Positions 47,596-55,527 of a stretch of DNA of 64,000 nt are shown here, one piece after another; within the stretch, counting starts at the first letter, position 1, and each line of letters starts with the position of its first letter. The DNA is taken from the NCBI RefSeq assembly GCF_015776785.2, contig NZ_LFMD02000002.1, positions 1,018,774-1,082,773 of the forward strand. Reading direction: 5' to 3'. Below the pieces are notes generated by a model that saw nothing but the letters and a program-made list of their open reading frames with translations, was not told the origin of the DNA and ran no database searches. The translations under genes were made by a program, and so were the position numbers. The stretch comes from Kitasatospora sp. SUK 42 (GTDB lineage Bacteria > Actinomycetota > Actinomycetes > Streptomycetales > Streptomycetaceae).

Positions 47596-47719
47596 GGCAC
47601 ACGACGTTACCCGCTACCACTGACAGAAGTCCGCTGCCGTGGCCGAAATCTTTCGTGGAGCGATCGGGAACGAAAGGCCGACAAGGGGTGTCCGGAAACC
47701 GACGTGACGGGAGATGGCC

Positions 47720-47779
47720 AGTTATCCACAGGGTGTGCAAACAGATGGTGCGATCATGCACCCGGCCCTGTGGATAACT
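47720..47779. promoter_or_regulatory. Inverted pair of perfect DnaA boxes
   Basis: 14-bp perfect inverted repeat: AGTTATCCACAGGG (47720-47733) and its complement (47766-47779). Each arm holds a TTATCCACA DnaA box (47722-47730 on plus, 47777-47769 on minus). The inner flanks also partly pair (GTGTGCA / TGCACCC). Lies in the divergent gap between the YgjP-like and E1-like genes, about 70 nt before the latter. Confidence 0.75.
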
Positions 47780-47850
47780 TTCAGCACGCGGTCGGCCCGA
47801 TGGGGCATGCTGCGGTCAGCCGTCCGGAAACGATCGGAAGGAAGATCGTC

Positions 47851-48939
47851 GTGCGCCTCGCACTGAAGCCCGCTCTGTCCCGCAGCTGGCGGGACTCCGA
47901 CACCCTGCAGTTCGGCACCGTCACCCGCTACGCGGGGGTGCTCGGAAACGCCGACAAGACCCTCTGCGAGTTCCTCGGGCTGGTCGACGGAACGCGCGAC
48001 CGGCCAGAACTCCTGGAGGCCGGCGAGCGGATCGGACTGGGCCGCGAGCCGGCCGACACGCTGCTGACCGACCTGGAGGAAACCGGGCTGCTGGACGACG
48101 CCGAGGCGACCGACCGTGCCCTGGCCCTGTTCCCCCAACCCCATCGGGACCTGCTCGGCCCCGACCTCGCCTCACTGTCCCTGGTCCACTCGGGCCCTGG
48201 CGCCGCACCTGCGGTCCTGGCCCGCCGGGCCGGGACCCGGATCGAGGTGCGCGGCGCGGGCCGGGTCGGCGCCGCCGTGGCGGCGGTGCTCGCCGCAGGC
48301 GGAACGGGCACGGTCACGGTCTCCGACGGCGGCCGGGTCCAGCCCGGCGACTGTTCCCCGGCGGGACTGCCACCCGCGGACATCGGGCGGCTGCGCTTGA
48401 CGGCCGCCCGGGAGACGGTGCAACGGGCCACCGGCCGCAATCCGGTCCCCGTACCCCGGCGCAAGCCCGGCGATCCACCGCCCGACTTCGTGGTCCTCGC
48501 ACCGCGGGACGGCAGCGCCGCCTTCGCGGGCGGGACGTACGAGGCCCGGCTCCTGCTGCGGGCCGGGGTGCCCCACCTGTACGTGGGGGTGGTCGAGGAG
48601 TTCGGCATCATCGGGCCGCTGGTCATCCCGGGGGTGTCAGCCTGCGGGCACTGCCTGGTGCTACGGAGGGAGGACGAGGACGCCGCCTGGCCGCGGGTCC
48701 TGGCCCAGCTGGCGAACAACGGCCCGGGCCGCGCCCGCACACCGGCCTGCGACACGGCCCTGGCGACAGCCGTCGCCGGACTGGCGGCCCTGCACGTCCA
48801 GCTCCACCTGGACGGCGGCCGTCCGCCGAGCGTCGACGGCTGGTGCGAGATCTCGGCGGGCGACGGCATGCCCCGGCGCCTACGCCTACGAGGACACCCG
48901 GACTGCGGCTGCCTGTGGCAGCCCCAGCCGCCGGGCTGA
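47851..48939 (+). CDS. Orphan E1-like (ThiF-fold) protein with RRE-like N-terminus
   Basis: 362 residues. The first about 95 residues look like a winged-helix RiPP recognition element (LQFGTVTRYAGVLGNADKTLCEFLGLVDGTR ... LLTDLEETGLLDD). Then comes a ThiF/MoeB-type Rossmann fold with EVRGAGRVGAAVAAVLAAGG and TVSDGGRVQPGDCSP, and four Cys in two pairs (SACGHC and DCGC) as a structural zinc site. The canonical ATP Arg finger and catalytic Cys are not evident, as in the leader-binding C proteins of azol(in)e (TOMM) clusters. No YcaO, precursor peptide or dehydrogenase is in this window. GTG 47851 has GGAAGGAAG upstream. Confidence 0.75.
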   Translation: MRLALKPALSRSWRDSDTLQFGTVTRYAGVLGNADKTLCEFLGLVDGTRDRPELLEAGERIGLGREPADTLLTDLEETGLLDDAEATDRALALFPQPHRDLLGPDLASLSLVHSGPGAAPAVLARRAGTRIEVRGAGRVGAAVAAVLAAGGTGTVTVSDGGRVQPGDCSPAGLPPADIGRLRLTAARETVQRATGRNPVPVPRRKPGDPPPDFVVLAPRDGSAAFAGGTYEARLLLRAGVPHLYVGVVEEFGIIGPLVIPGVSACGHCLVLRREDEDAAWPRVLAQLANNGPGRARTPACDTALATAVAGLAALHVQLHLDGGRPPSVDGWCEISAGDGMPRRLRLRGHPDCGCLWQPQPPG

Positions 48940-49097
48940 GGAGGAAGGAGCGAGAAGCACACCGGGAGCAGGCCCAGCGGCTGCGGGGCTCAGCGGCCGC
49001 TGCCCTGCCCCCGAGATGCCACGGGCGATCGCCCCCCCGTTCGAGACTCCAAGGACCCCAGCGGGCCGGGAGAGAGCGGGAGCCGCTGTTCCGGATG

Positions 49098-49193
49098 CGG
49101 AACGAGGGCGAGGCGAGAGCGAGAGGTGGGTGGGCGGCGGGCGAGGAGGGTGAGGCGGGAGGAGGAGGGTGGGGGTGGGGGGGAGGGGGCGGG
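49098..49193 (+). other. Polypurine tract with G-quadruplex potential
   Basis: 96 bases that are nearly all A/G. The end, 49167-49193, has five G-runs of 3, 5, 7, 5 and 3 separated by single bases. The 48940-49588 gap contains no gene I can support. It also has an imperfect hairpin at about 49213-49245 (GCGGATCACCACT with AGTGATGATCCGC, one mismatch). Confidence 0.7.
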
Positions 49194-49302
49194 CCCCAGA
49201 AGTGTCAGCAAATGTGAGGCGGATCACCACTTCTGAGTGATGATCCGCGAACGCCCCCACGTCTGGCAGATCACGGCCGCCGCCGCATGACCCCTCGCCC
49301 AC

Positions 49303-49335
49303 GCGCAGGAAGTCGGCTCCGCCGACTTCCTGCGC
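49303..49335. terminator. Hairpin, possible terminator
   Basis: Perfect 14-bp arms GCGCAGGAAGTCGG with loop CTCCG in the gene-free region upstream of the ABC1 kinase gene. No T-run. Confidence 0.45.
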
Positions 49336-49588
49336 AGACCCCCGCCCCGACCGCGAAGCCGCACCCGCCTCCGACCTGGAGGCCCTCCCGCCCGCCACCA
49401 CCCATCGCCCCGACCGGGCGGACCAGTCCCCCAGCTCCCCGCGAAGGGACGCCGCCCTGCCTCGCCCCCGCGAAGGGACGCCCTCCCCGCCCCGCGAAAT
49501 ACCGACGGGCCCGGGATCCGGAGCGGGCACAATGGCCTAGTGATGGTGGGGCCGCCCGGTGTCGGGGGGCCAGGGATTGGAGGCCCGG

Positions 49589-50965
49589 GTGAGCGATCTT
49601 CCGCGCAAGGCAGTGACCCGCACGGCACGGCTCGCCGCCCTGCCGCTGGGGATAGCCGGTCGCGCCACACTCGGTCTGGGCAAGCGCATCGGCGGCCGCT
49701 CCGCCGAGGTGGTCACGGCCGAGCTCCAACAGGCCACCGCCGACCAGTTGTTCAAGGTCCTGGGCGAACTCAAGGGCGGGGCGATGAAGTTCGGGCAGGT
49801 GCTGTCCGTCTTCGAGGCCGCGCTGCCCGAGGAGGTCGCCGGGCCGTACCGGGCCGCGCTCACCAAGCTGCAGGACGCCGCTCCCCCGATGCCCGCCGCG
49901 AAGGTGCACGCCGCGCTCTCCCAACGGCTCGGGGACGGTTGGCGGGAGCTGTTCCTGGAGTTCGACGACCGCCCGGCCGCGGCCGCCTCGATCGGCCAGG
50001 TGCACCGGGCGGTCTGGCACGACGGCCGCCCGGTCGCGGTCAAGGTGCAGTACCCGGGCGCGGGTGACGCGCTGCTGGCGGACCTGTCCCAGCTGAGCCG
50101 GGTGGCCTGGCTGCTCGGCCCGCTGATCCCCGGTCTGGACATCAAGCCGCTGATCACCGAGCTGCGCGAGCGCGTCTCGGAGGAGCTGGACTACGAGTTG
50201 GAGGCGCAGGCGCAGCGCCGGCACGCCGAGGAGTTCGCGGGCGACCCGGACATCGTGGTGCCGGGCGTGGTGGCGCAGACCGACCAGGTGCTGGTCACCG
50301 AGTGGATGGACGGCACCCCGCTGGCCGAGGTGATCGCGAACGGCACCCAGGAGGAGCGCGACCGCGCCGGCCAGTTGCTGGCCCGGTTCCTGTTCGCCGG
50401 CCCGTCCCGGACCGGTCTGCTGCACGCGGACCCGCACCCAGGCAACTTCCGGCTGCTGACGGACGGTGGCCCGGTCTCGGGCTGGCGGCTGGGCGTGCTG
50501 GACTTCGGCACGGTGGACCGGCTGCCGGGCGGGTTGCCCGCGCCGATCGGGGCGTCCCTGCGGATGGCGCTGGCCGGGGACGCGGCGGGCGTGCTGGAGA
50601 TGCTGCGCGAGGAGGGCTTCGTGAAGCCCTCGATCCGGCTGGACCCGGACGCGGTGCTGGACTACCTGCTGCCGATCATCGAGCCGGCCGCGGTGGACAG
50701 CTTCCACTTCACCCGGGTCTGGATGCGCGCCCAGGCGGCCCGGATCGCCGATCCGCGCTCGCCCGCCTACAACCTGGGCAAGCAGCTGAACCTGCCGCCC
50801 GCGTACCTGCTGATCCACCGGGTGACGCTGAGCACCATCGGGGTGCTGTGCCAGCTGGGTGCCAAGGCGCCGTTCCGCGCCGAGATGCTGGAGTGGCTGC
50901 CCGAGTTCGCCGACACGCCTCCCAAGAGGCTCAGGAAGCCCCCGAAGCCCGGCCGAACCAGCTGA
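49589..50965 (+). CDS. ABC1/AarF (UbiB-like) atypical kinase
   Basis: 458 residues of the ADCK/UbiB family. K-x-G-Q motif in KGGAMKFGQVLS (about 60-71), Ala-rich loop AAASIGQVHRA (replacing a glycine-rich loop), VAVKVQYPG (Lys), HADPHPGNF and LDFGTVDR (Asp metal site). Family members support quinone or lipid metabolism as ATPases. GTG 49589 with GGAGG 6 nt before it. The mycobacterial orthologue Rv3197 is also next to whiB7. Confidence 0.92.
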   Translation: MSDLPRKAVTRTARLAALPLGIAGRATLGLGKRIGGRSAEVVTAELQQATADQLFKVLGELKGGAMKFGQVLSVFEAALPEEVAGPYRAALTKLQDAAPPMPAAKVHAALSQRLGDGWRELFLEFDDRPAAAASIGQVHRAVWHDGRPVAVKVQYPGAGDALLADLSQLSRVAWLLGPLIPGLDIKPLITELRERVSEELDYELEAQAQRRHAEEFAGDPDIVVPGVVAQTDQVLVTEWMDGTPLAEVIANGTQEERDRAGQLLARFLFAGPSRTGLLHADPHPGNFRLLTDGGPVSGWRLGVLDFGTVDRLPGGLPAPIGASLRMALAGDAAGVLEMLREEGFVKPSIRLDPDAVLDYLLPIIEPAAVDSFHFTRVWMRAQAARIADPRSPAYNLGKQLNLPPAYLLIHRVTLSTIGVLCQLGAKAPFRAEMLEWLPEFADTPPKRLRKPPKPGRTS

Positions 50966-50966
50966 C

Positions 50967-50994
50967 CGACTGATCGACTGATCGACTGATCGAC
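50967..50994. repeat. 8-bp tandem repeats
   Basis: Three exact copies of CGACTGAT followed by CGAC, directly after the ABC1 kinase stop. Confidence 0.9.
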
Positions 50995-51004
50995 CGTGAA
51001 CACG

Positions 51005-51044
51005 GCCGCAGGCCGCTCCCCACCGACGGGGGGCGGCCTGCGGC
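51005..51044. terminator. Bidirectional terminator
   Basis: 12-bp perfect arms GCCGCAGGCCGC plus an inner CCCC/GGGG stem between convergent genes. Confidence 0.8.
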
Positions 51045-51062
51045 ACGACTGCGGCGGCGCGA

Positions 51063-51464
51063 CTACATCAGCGCGACGGCGAGCGCCTTGCGAGCCCGCA
51101 GGGAGGCACGCTCGGCCCGCTGCCTGAGCTTGCGGGCCCGGATGACCCGGCTGACGAGGCGTTGTTCCTCGGCCTCGTGGAGCCTGTCTTGCATATGGGC
51201 ACGCGCCAGGGATTCATGCATGAGTTGCATTTCGAGGGTCCTGTTCTGGATCTGAAGTTCGGTGGTCTGCTCGGCGCGGACGGTGGGATCGATGGCGTCG
51301 GGGGTCATGTCGTGGTCCTGCTCGTGGTGCGTGCTCGGGAATGGGAAGGTGCGGGCTGCTGCGTCGGCCTTGGCGGCGGCGATCCGTACGGACCGGCGGA
51401 GGGCGCTGTCCAGCGGGGGCTGCTCTCCCCGGCGGACGGCCCTGGCTTCGTCGGCGGGGTTCAC
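51063..51464 (-). CDS. Hypothetical helical protein downstream of wblC
   Basis: 133 residues from GTG 51464, which overlaps the wblC stop by 4 nt (GTGA). Residues about 60-130 form a long charged coiled-coil-like helix (QIQNRTLEMQLMHESLARAHMQDRLHEAEEQRLVSRVIRARKLRQRAERAS), ending hydrophobic. No known domain. An internal ATG (MTPDAID, near residue 53) could give a shorter form. Translational coupling implies expression with wblC and a role in the same antibiotic response. Confidence 0.75.
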   Translation of the reverse strand: MNPADEARAVRRGEQPPLDSALRRSVRIAAAKADAAARTFPFPSTHHEQDHDMTPDAIDPTVRAEQTTELQIQNRTLEMQLMHESLARAHMQDRLHEAEEQRLVSRVIRARKLRQRAERASLRARKALAVALM

Positions 51465-51829
51465 GCCATGACCTCGGTCTTGCGCGGACGGCCACGGGGA
51501 CGCTTGCGGGCCACGACGACGCCCTGGACGAAGAGCTCGCCGCCCCAGACGCCCCACGGCTCGCGCCGCTCCAGGGCGCCGGTGAGGCAGGCCTCCTTCA
51601 CCGGGCAGGTGCCGCAGAGGGACTTGGCGTACTCGACGTCGGCGGGCGTCTCGGCGAAGAACACCTCGGGGTCGAAGGCGCGGCAGGGGATGGGGAGACC
51701 GAGCGCCTCGGCCTGCTCGATCGAGCTGAGCTGCATGGAAGGAACCTCCGGGGGGTCGGCCTGGTCGGCCTTGGTGATCTGGCTTGTCTGCGGTACGGAC
51801 GGGATGGGCGGCGTGATGACCGTGGACAC
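51461..51829 (-). CDS. wblC: WhiB-family regulator WblC/WhiB7
   Basis: 122 residues from GTG 51829, or 91 from ATG 51736, which has GGAGG 8 nt upstream. Fe-S cysteines are in IPCRAFDP, LCGTCPVKEAC (C-x29-C-x2-C-x5-C pattern). The WhiB turn GVWGGE is followed by an AT-hook KRPRGRPRK, the hallmark of WhiB7/WblC, which binds the housekeeping sigma factor and switches on resistance to ribosome-targeting antibiotics. Upstream are a terminator/antiterminator (51937-52033) and an autoregulatory-type promoter (52600-52638). Overlaps the downstream helical gene. Confidence 0.95.
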   Translation of the reverse strand: MSTVITPPIPSVPQTSQITKADQADPPEVPSMQLSSIEQAEALGLPIPCRAFDPEVFFAETPADVEYAKSLCGTCPVKEACLTGALERREPWGVWGGELFVQGVVVARKRPRGRPRKTEVMA

Positions 51830-51936
51830 TGTGTGCGTCTTCCTCGTCTTCTCAGTGGTTCCGGCCCAGGGGACTGGTGGTGCTGGGCCGGAGGCCCCGG
51901 AGGGCCTGGGTGGTCTTGCGTACCGGACAAAACAGA

Positions 51937-52033
51937 AGGGCCGCGGATCCCGGTGTGACGGGTTCCGCGGCCCTGGAGGTGCCGACCTGAGGCTGGCTCA
52001 GGTTCGTTCTCTCCAGGGTTCAGGGCCGCGGAA
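51937..52033 (-). promoter_or_regulatory. wblC leader attenuator (terminator with antiterminator arm)
   Basis: Minus strand. Terminator: arm AGGGCCGCGGAACCCG (51974-51959), loop, arm CGGGATCCGCGGCCCT (51952-51937), one mismatch, then TTCTGTTTTG. Upstream, CTTCCGCGGCCCTG-type segment: 13 nt at 52033-52021 are exactly complementary to 51975-51963, so this segment can capture the first terminator arm. It lies within the last codons of the leader ORF (stop at 52000-51998). Between them is a small hairpin CCTGAG/CTCAGG. This is the layout of ribosome-mediated attenuation. Confidence 0.8.
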
Positions 52034-52456
52034 GGCCCGCATCCGGATGGCCTTGGCGCCGATAAAGGCGGCCATGGCCTGCTCGATCTGCTGCTCGTTC
52101 TGCTTCTGGGCGTTTCCGGCACCGATGACCTGCGCATAGCCGCCATGGATGGCGGCGGCTACTGCCGCCTTCGGTGCCTGGATCGGTCGCTCATTGCGCT
52201 CGGGGCGCGACGTGCCGACCGACGCCCAGTCACGGGACAGACCGGTCTCGACGACGGTGCCTTCGACACTCCTGCCGCCCGTGAGGCAGAGATCAGTGTG
52301 TCCAAGACCACTGACAACGGAGGCGACGGAGACACCGGTGGTGTCGAGACCCAGACCGGTTCCACCGAACTCGGCGAGCGCCCGCAGGCGGGCGGCACGC
52401 AGGGAGGCGTCAGCAACGGTCTGGCCAGTCATTTTGGTGATCATGATGTTTCCCAT
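51998..52456 (-). CDS. Leader ORF upstream of wblC (unknown product)
   Basis: 152 codons from ATG 52456, with GGAGG 8 nt upstream. It begins GNIMITKMTGQTVADASLRAARLRALAEFGGTGLG and ends AMAAFIGAKAIRMRAFRGPEPWRERT. Third positions are less GC-rich than in neighbouring genes, and the middle third looks non-conserved in character (Ser/Thr/Gly/Val-rich). No known domain. Its last codons cover the antiterminator arm. It may be an independent small gene, or the wblC leader with a shorter real uORF, for example from the internal ATG at 52075 (25 codons). Confidence 0.5.
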   Translation of the reverse strand: MGNIMITKMTGQTVADASLRAARLRALAEFGGTGLGLDTTGVSVASVVSGLGHTDLCLTGGRSVEGTVVETGLSRDWASVGTSRPERNERPIQAPKAAVAAAIHGGYAQVIGAGNAQKQNEQQIEQAMAAFIGAKAIRMRAFRGPEPWRERT

Positions 52457-52599
52457 TTCCTTCGCCTCCTCTCGGCGTCTCGCGGAGCCTGGTTCCCCTG
52501 GCTCCGAATGTTCGGATGTCTGTCTCGGTGATGCTGTGGGGTTAGGGGAATCGGCACAGGTTTCACCCCGTGCGACCGCGTCCCCTTGACCGCTCCGGC

Positions 52600-52638
52600 A
52601 GGCTATTGCGCTCCCGGTACGCGGCGCAAACTATTTTT
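52600..52638 (-). promoter_or_regulatory. wblC promoter with AT-hook tract
   Basis: Minus strand: AAAAATAG (52638-52631) directly before -35 TTGCGC (52629-52624), 18-bp spacer, -10 TAGCCT (52605-52600). A/T tract next to a weak -35 is the signature of WhiB7/WblC-dependent promoters. Start predicted near 52593, giving a leader of over 750 nt. Confidence 0.65.
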
Positions 52639-52715
52639 CACGCGAGTTCTGCGGCGCGTTACACGACGGGCTCCGAAGTCCCCCGAGCAGTCCCCTGGAC
52701 CGCGCCCGTGCCGGC

Positions 52716-54977
52716 TCAGGCCGGATCGACCGAACCGCCGTCCTCGACGACGTCCGGATCCTCCTCGGGCTCCTCCCCCGCACACAACGAGAGCACGGCG
52801 GCCCCGTACTTGTCCAGCTTCATGGCGCCGACCCCCGAGATCAGGGCCAGTTCCTGGCGGCTGGAGGGCACGTCCTCGGCGATCGCCATCAGCGTCGCGT
52901 CGGTGAACACCACGTAGGCCGGCGCGCCCTGCTTCCTGGCCTGCCGGGCCCGCCACTCGCGCAGCCGCTCGTACAGCCCCTCGTCCATCGTGGACGGGCA
53001 GTCCTCGCAGCGGCGCAGCTTGCGTTCGACGGCCTCGGTGAGCGCCTTGCCGCAGACCCGGCACTTGACCGGGCCGCGGGCCCGCCGGGCGGCGGAGCGC
53101 TCGCCGGGCTCGACGCTCCCCCGGCCGCTCCTCGCGCCGGTGCGTGCGCCCGGTGCGCTGGAGCCGGGGCGCAGTCCGTCCAGGAAGCGGCTGGGCTTGC
53201 GGCTGGCGCGGCCGCCCGGGGAGCGGGAGAGCGCCCAGGAGAGGCTGAGGTGCTTGCGGGCGCGGGTGACGCCGACGTAGAGGAGGCGGCGTTCCTCCTC
53301 GACCTGTTCGTCGGTCTTGGCGTAGATGATCGGCAGGGTGCCCTCGGTGAGGCCGACGAGGAAGACGGCGTCCCATTCGAGGCCCTTGGCGGCGTGCAGG
53401 GAGGCGAGGGTGACGCCTTCGACGGCGGGGGCGTGCTGGGCGGCGGCACGGGCGTCGAGTTCGGCGACGTAGGCGGCGAGGTCGGCGCTCTGCCCGGCGG
53501 CGGTGCGGGTGCGCTCGAACTCCTCGGCGAGGCGGACGAGGGCGGCGAGGGACTCCCAGCGGTCGCGGACGGCGCCGGAGCCGGCGGGCGGTTCGGGGGT
53601 GAAGCCGCGGCTGGCGAGGACGGCGCGGACCTGGCCGGCGAGGTCGGGGGCGCCGGCGGTGAGCGGGTCGTCGGCGGCGCGGGCGGCGCCGCGCAGCAGG
53701 ACGCCGGCGTCGCGGACCTCGGGGCGTTCGAAGAACCGTTCGGCGCCCTTGAGCTGGTAGGGGATGTCGAGGTCGGCGAGGGCCTGCTCGTAGACCTCGG
53801 ACTGGCCGTTGGTGCGGAAGAGGACGGCGATCTCGCTGGCGCGCACCCCGGCGGCGAGGAGGTCCTTGATCCGGCGGGCGGTGGTCTCGGCCTCGGTGGG
53901 TTCGTCGTCGTACTCGGTGTAGACGGGTTCGGGGCCGTTCTCGCGCTGGGAGACGAGTTCGAGGCGGTGCCGGGCGGCCTCGCCGCGGGCCTGGGCGAGC
54001 AGTCCGTTGGCGAGGTGGACGACCTGGGGGGTGGAGCGGTAGTCGCGGACGAGTTTGACGACGGTGGCCTCGGGGTGGCGGCCGCGGAAGTTCAGCAGGT
54101 AGTCGGGGGTGGCTCCGGTGAAGGAGTAGATGGTCTGGCTGGCGTCGCCGACGACGCACAGGCTGGCGCCGCCGCCGGGGCCGGTCCACTGGTCGAGCAG
54201 CCGCTGCTGGAGCGGGGAGACGTCCTGGTACTCGTCGACGGTGAAGTGCCGGTACTGGGTGCGGACCTGCTCGGCGATGTCGGGGCGGTCCTCCAGGATG
54301 GCGGCGGTGAGCAGCAGGACGTCCTCGAAGTCGATGGAGCCGCGGCGGCTCTTGGCCTCCTCGTAGACGCGGTAGACCTGGGCGGTCTCGGCGGGGTCGC
54401 GGGGGGCTTCGCGGCCGGACTTGGCGACGGCGGCGGGGTAGTCCTCGGGGGCGGTCTGGGTGACCTTGGCCCATTCGATCTCGGCGGTGAGGTCGCGCAG
54501 TTCGGTGCGCTGGACGCGCAGGCCGCAGCGGCCGGCGGCTTCGGCGACGAGCTGGACCTTGCGTTCGAGGAGCTGGGGCACGGGGCCGCCGACGGCGCGG
54601 GGCCAGAAGTACTGGAGCTGGCGCAGGGCGGCGGCGTGGAAGGTGCGGGCCTGGACGCCTTCGGCGCCGAGCTGGCGCAGCCGGCCGCGCATCTCGCCGG
54701 CGGCGCGGGCGGTGAAGGTGACGGCGAGGACCTGCTGGGGCTGGTAGACGCCGCTGCGCACGCCGTAGGCGATGCGGTGGGTGATGGCGCGGGTCTTGCC
54801 GGTGCCGGCGCCGGCCAGGACGCAGACGGGCCCGTGCAGGGCGGTGGCGACGGCGCGCTGTTCGGGGTCGAGCCCGGCGAGCACGGCGTCGGGGCCCGTG
54901 GCGGCGCCGGGGTCGGCCCAGGGGGAGCCGCCGTGGGGGCCGTCGTACGGGCTGCCGCTCAAGAGGTCTTCCTGCAT
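52716..54977 (-). CDS. uvrD2: ATP-dependent DNA helicase UvrD2
   Basis: 753 residues from ATG 54977 (AGAGGA 7 nt upstream; in-frame ATGs at 54986 and 55070 are less likely). SF1A helicase: Q-motif LDPEQRAVA, Walker A AGAGTGKT, DEYQD box as VDEYQDVSPLQ, VVGDASQTIYSFTG, YRSTPQVV, and motif VI LLYVGVTRARKHL. The C-terminus has a four-Cys zinc knuckle (CRVCGKALTE ... RRCEDCPS) and an HRDC domain (about 680-745), which is the UvrD2 layout. 5' end: gap 54978-55150 with a lone TTGTCCACA DnaA-type box at 55019-55027. Confidence 0.94.
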   Translation of the reverse strand: MQEDLLSGSPYDGPHGGSPWADPGAATGPDAVLAGLDPEQRAVATALHGPVCVLAGAGTGKTRAITHRIAYGVRSGVYQPQQVLAVTFTARAAGEMRGRLRQLGAEGVQARTFHAAALRQLQYFWPRAVGGPVPQLLERKVQLVAEAAGRCGLRVQRTELRDLTAEIEWAKVTQTAPEDYPAAVAKSGREAPRDPAETAQVYRVYEEAKSRRGSIDFEDVLLLTAAILEDRPDIAEQVRTQYRHFTVDEYQDVSPLQQRLLDQWTGPGGGASLCVVGDASQTIYSFTGATPDYLLNFRGRHPEATVVKLVRDYRSTPQVVHLANGLLAQARGEAARHRLELVSQRENGPEPVYTEYDDEPTEAETTARRIKDLLAAGVRASEIAVLFRTNGQSEVYEQALADLDIPYQLKGAERFFERPEVRDAGVLLRGAARAADDPLTAGAPDLAGQVRAVLASRGFTPEPPAGSGAVRDRWESLAALVRLAEEFERTRTAAGQSADLAAYVAELDARAAAQHAPAVEGVTLASLHAAKGLEWDAVFLVGLTEGTLPIIYAKTDEQVEEERRLLYVGVTRARKHLSLSWALSRSPGGRASRKPSRFLDGLRPGSSAPGARTGARSGRGSVEPGERSAARRARGPVKCRVCGKALTEAVERKLRRCEDCPSTMDEGLYERLREWRARQARKQGAPAYVVFTDATLMAIAEDVPSSRQELALISGVGAMKLDKYGAAVLSLCAGEEPEEDPDVVEDGGSVDPA

Positions 54978-55150
54978 GCGTTCCATCCTCTCAGCCCGGT
55001 GGGACAGCGGGGGGCGGGTTGTCCACAGGCCCGGTGCGATCGCAGGATGATCACTTCTGTCCTCCCTCATACGGAGGCCCGGAATGCGCGCCGCCCGGCG
55101 GACGTTGCGTTCGGAGACCGCAAGACCCCTCTTTCGAAGGAGCCCCCTCG

Positions 55151-55408
55151 ATGTCCGGCACCGTGACGATGTACAGCACGACCTGGTGTGGGTACTGCAG
55201 CCGGCTCAAGAGCCAGCTGAACCGCGAAGGCATCGGCTACACCGAGATCAACATCGAGGAGGACCCGGCGTCGGCGGCGTTCGTGGAGTCGGTGAACAAC
55301 GGCAACCAGGTGGTGCCGACGGTGCTGGTGACGCCGGCGGGCGGCGGCGAGCAGGTCGTGATGACCAACCCGAGCCTGATGCAGGTCAAGAAGGCCCTGG
55401 CGGCCTGA
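55151..55408 (+). CDS. mrx1: Mycoredoxin (glutaredoxin-like)
   Basis: 85 residues. Thioredoxin fold with active site TWCGYCSRL (Cys-Gly-Tyr-Cys, the mycoredoxin form of the dithiol), cis-Pro in VVPTVLV, and NPSLMQVKKAL. Reduces mixed disulphides with mycothiol, the actinobacterial thiol. ATG 55151 with AAGGAG 8 nt upstream. Divergent from uvrD2, as in mycobacteria. Confidence 0.93.
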   Translation: MSGTVTMYSTTWCGYCSRLKSQLNREGIGYTEINIEEDPASAAFVESVNNGNQVVPTVLVTPAGGGEQVVMTNPSLMQVKKALAA

Positions 55409-55527
55409 TCCGGCCGGGCCCGTCCGGGTCGGCCCGCCGCACGACGGCGCACCGGCCCGGGCGGTCGGCGGGCATCGTTCCGCCTCGGCCCGGGCGGTCG
55501 GCGGACGTCACGGCACGTCGGCGGACG

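Noticed and set aside
55019..55027. TTGTCCACA DnaA box upstream of uvrD2
   Set aside because: A single box with no cluster, no dnaA/dnaN neighbours and no AT-rich element; not an origin.
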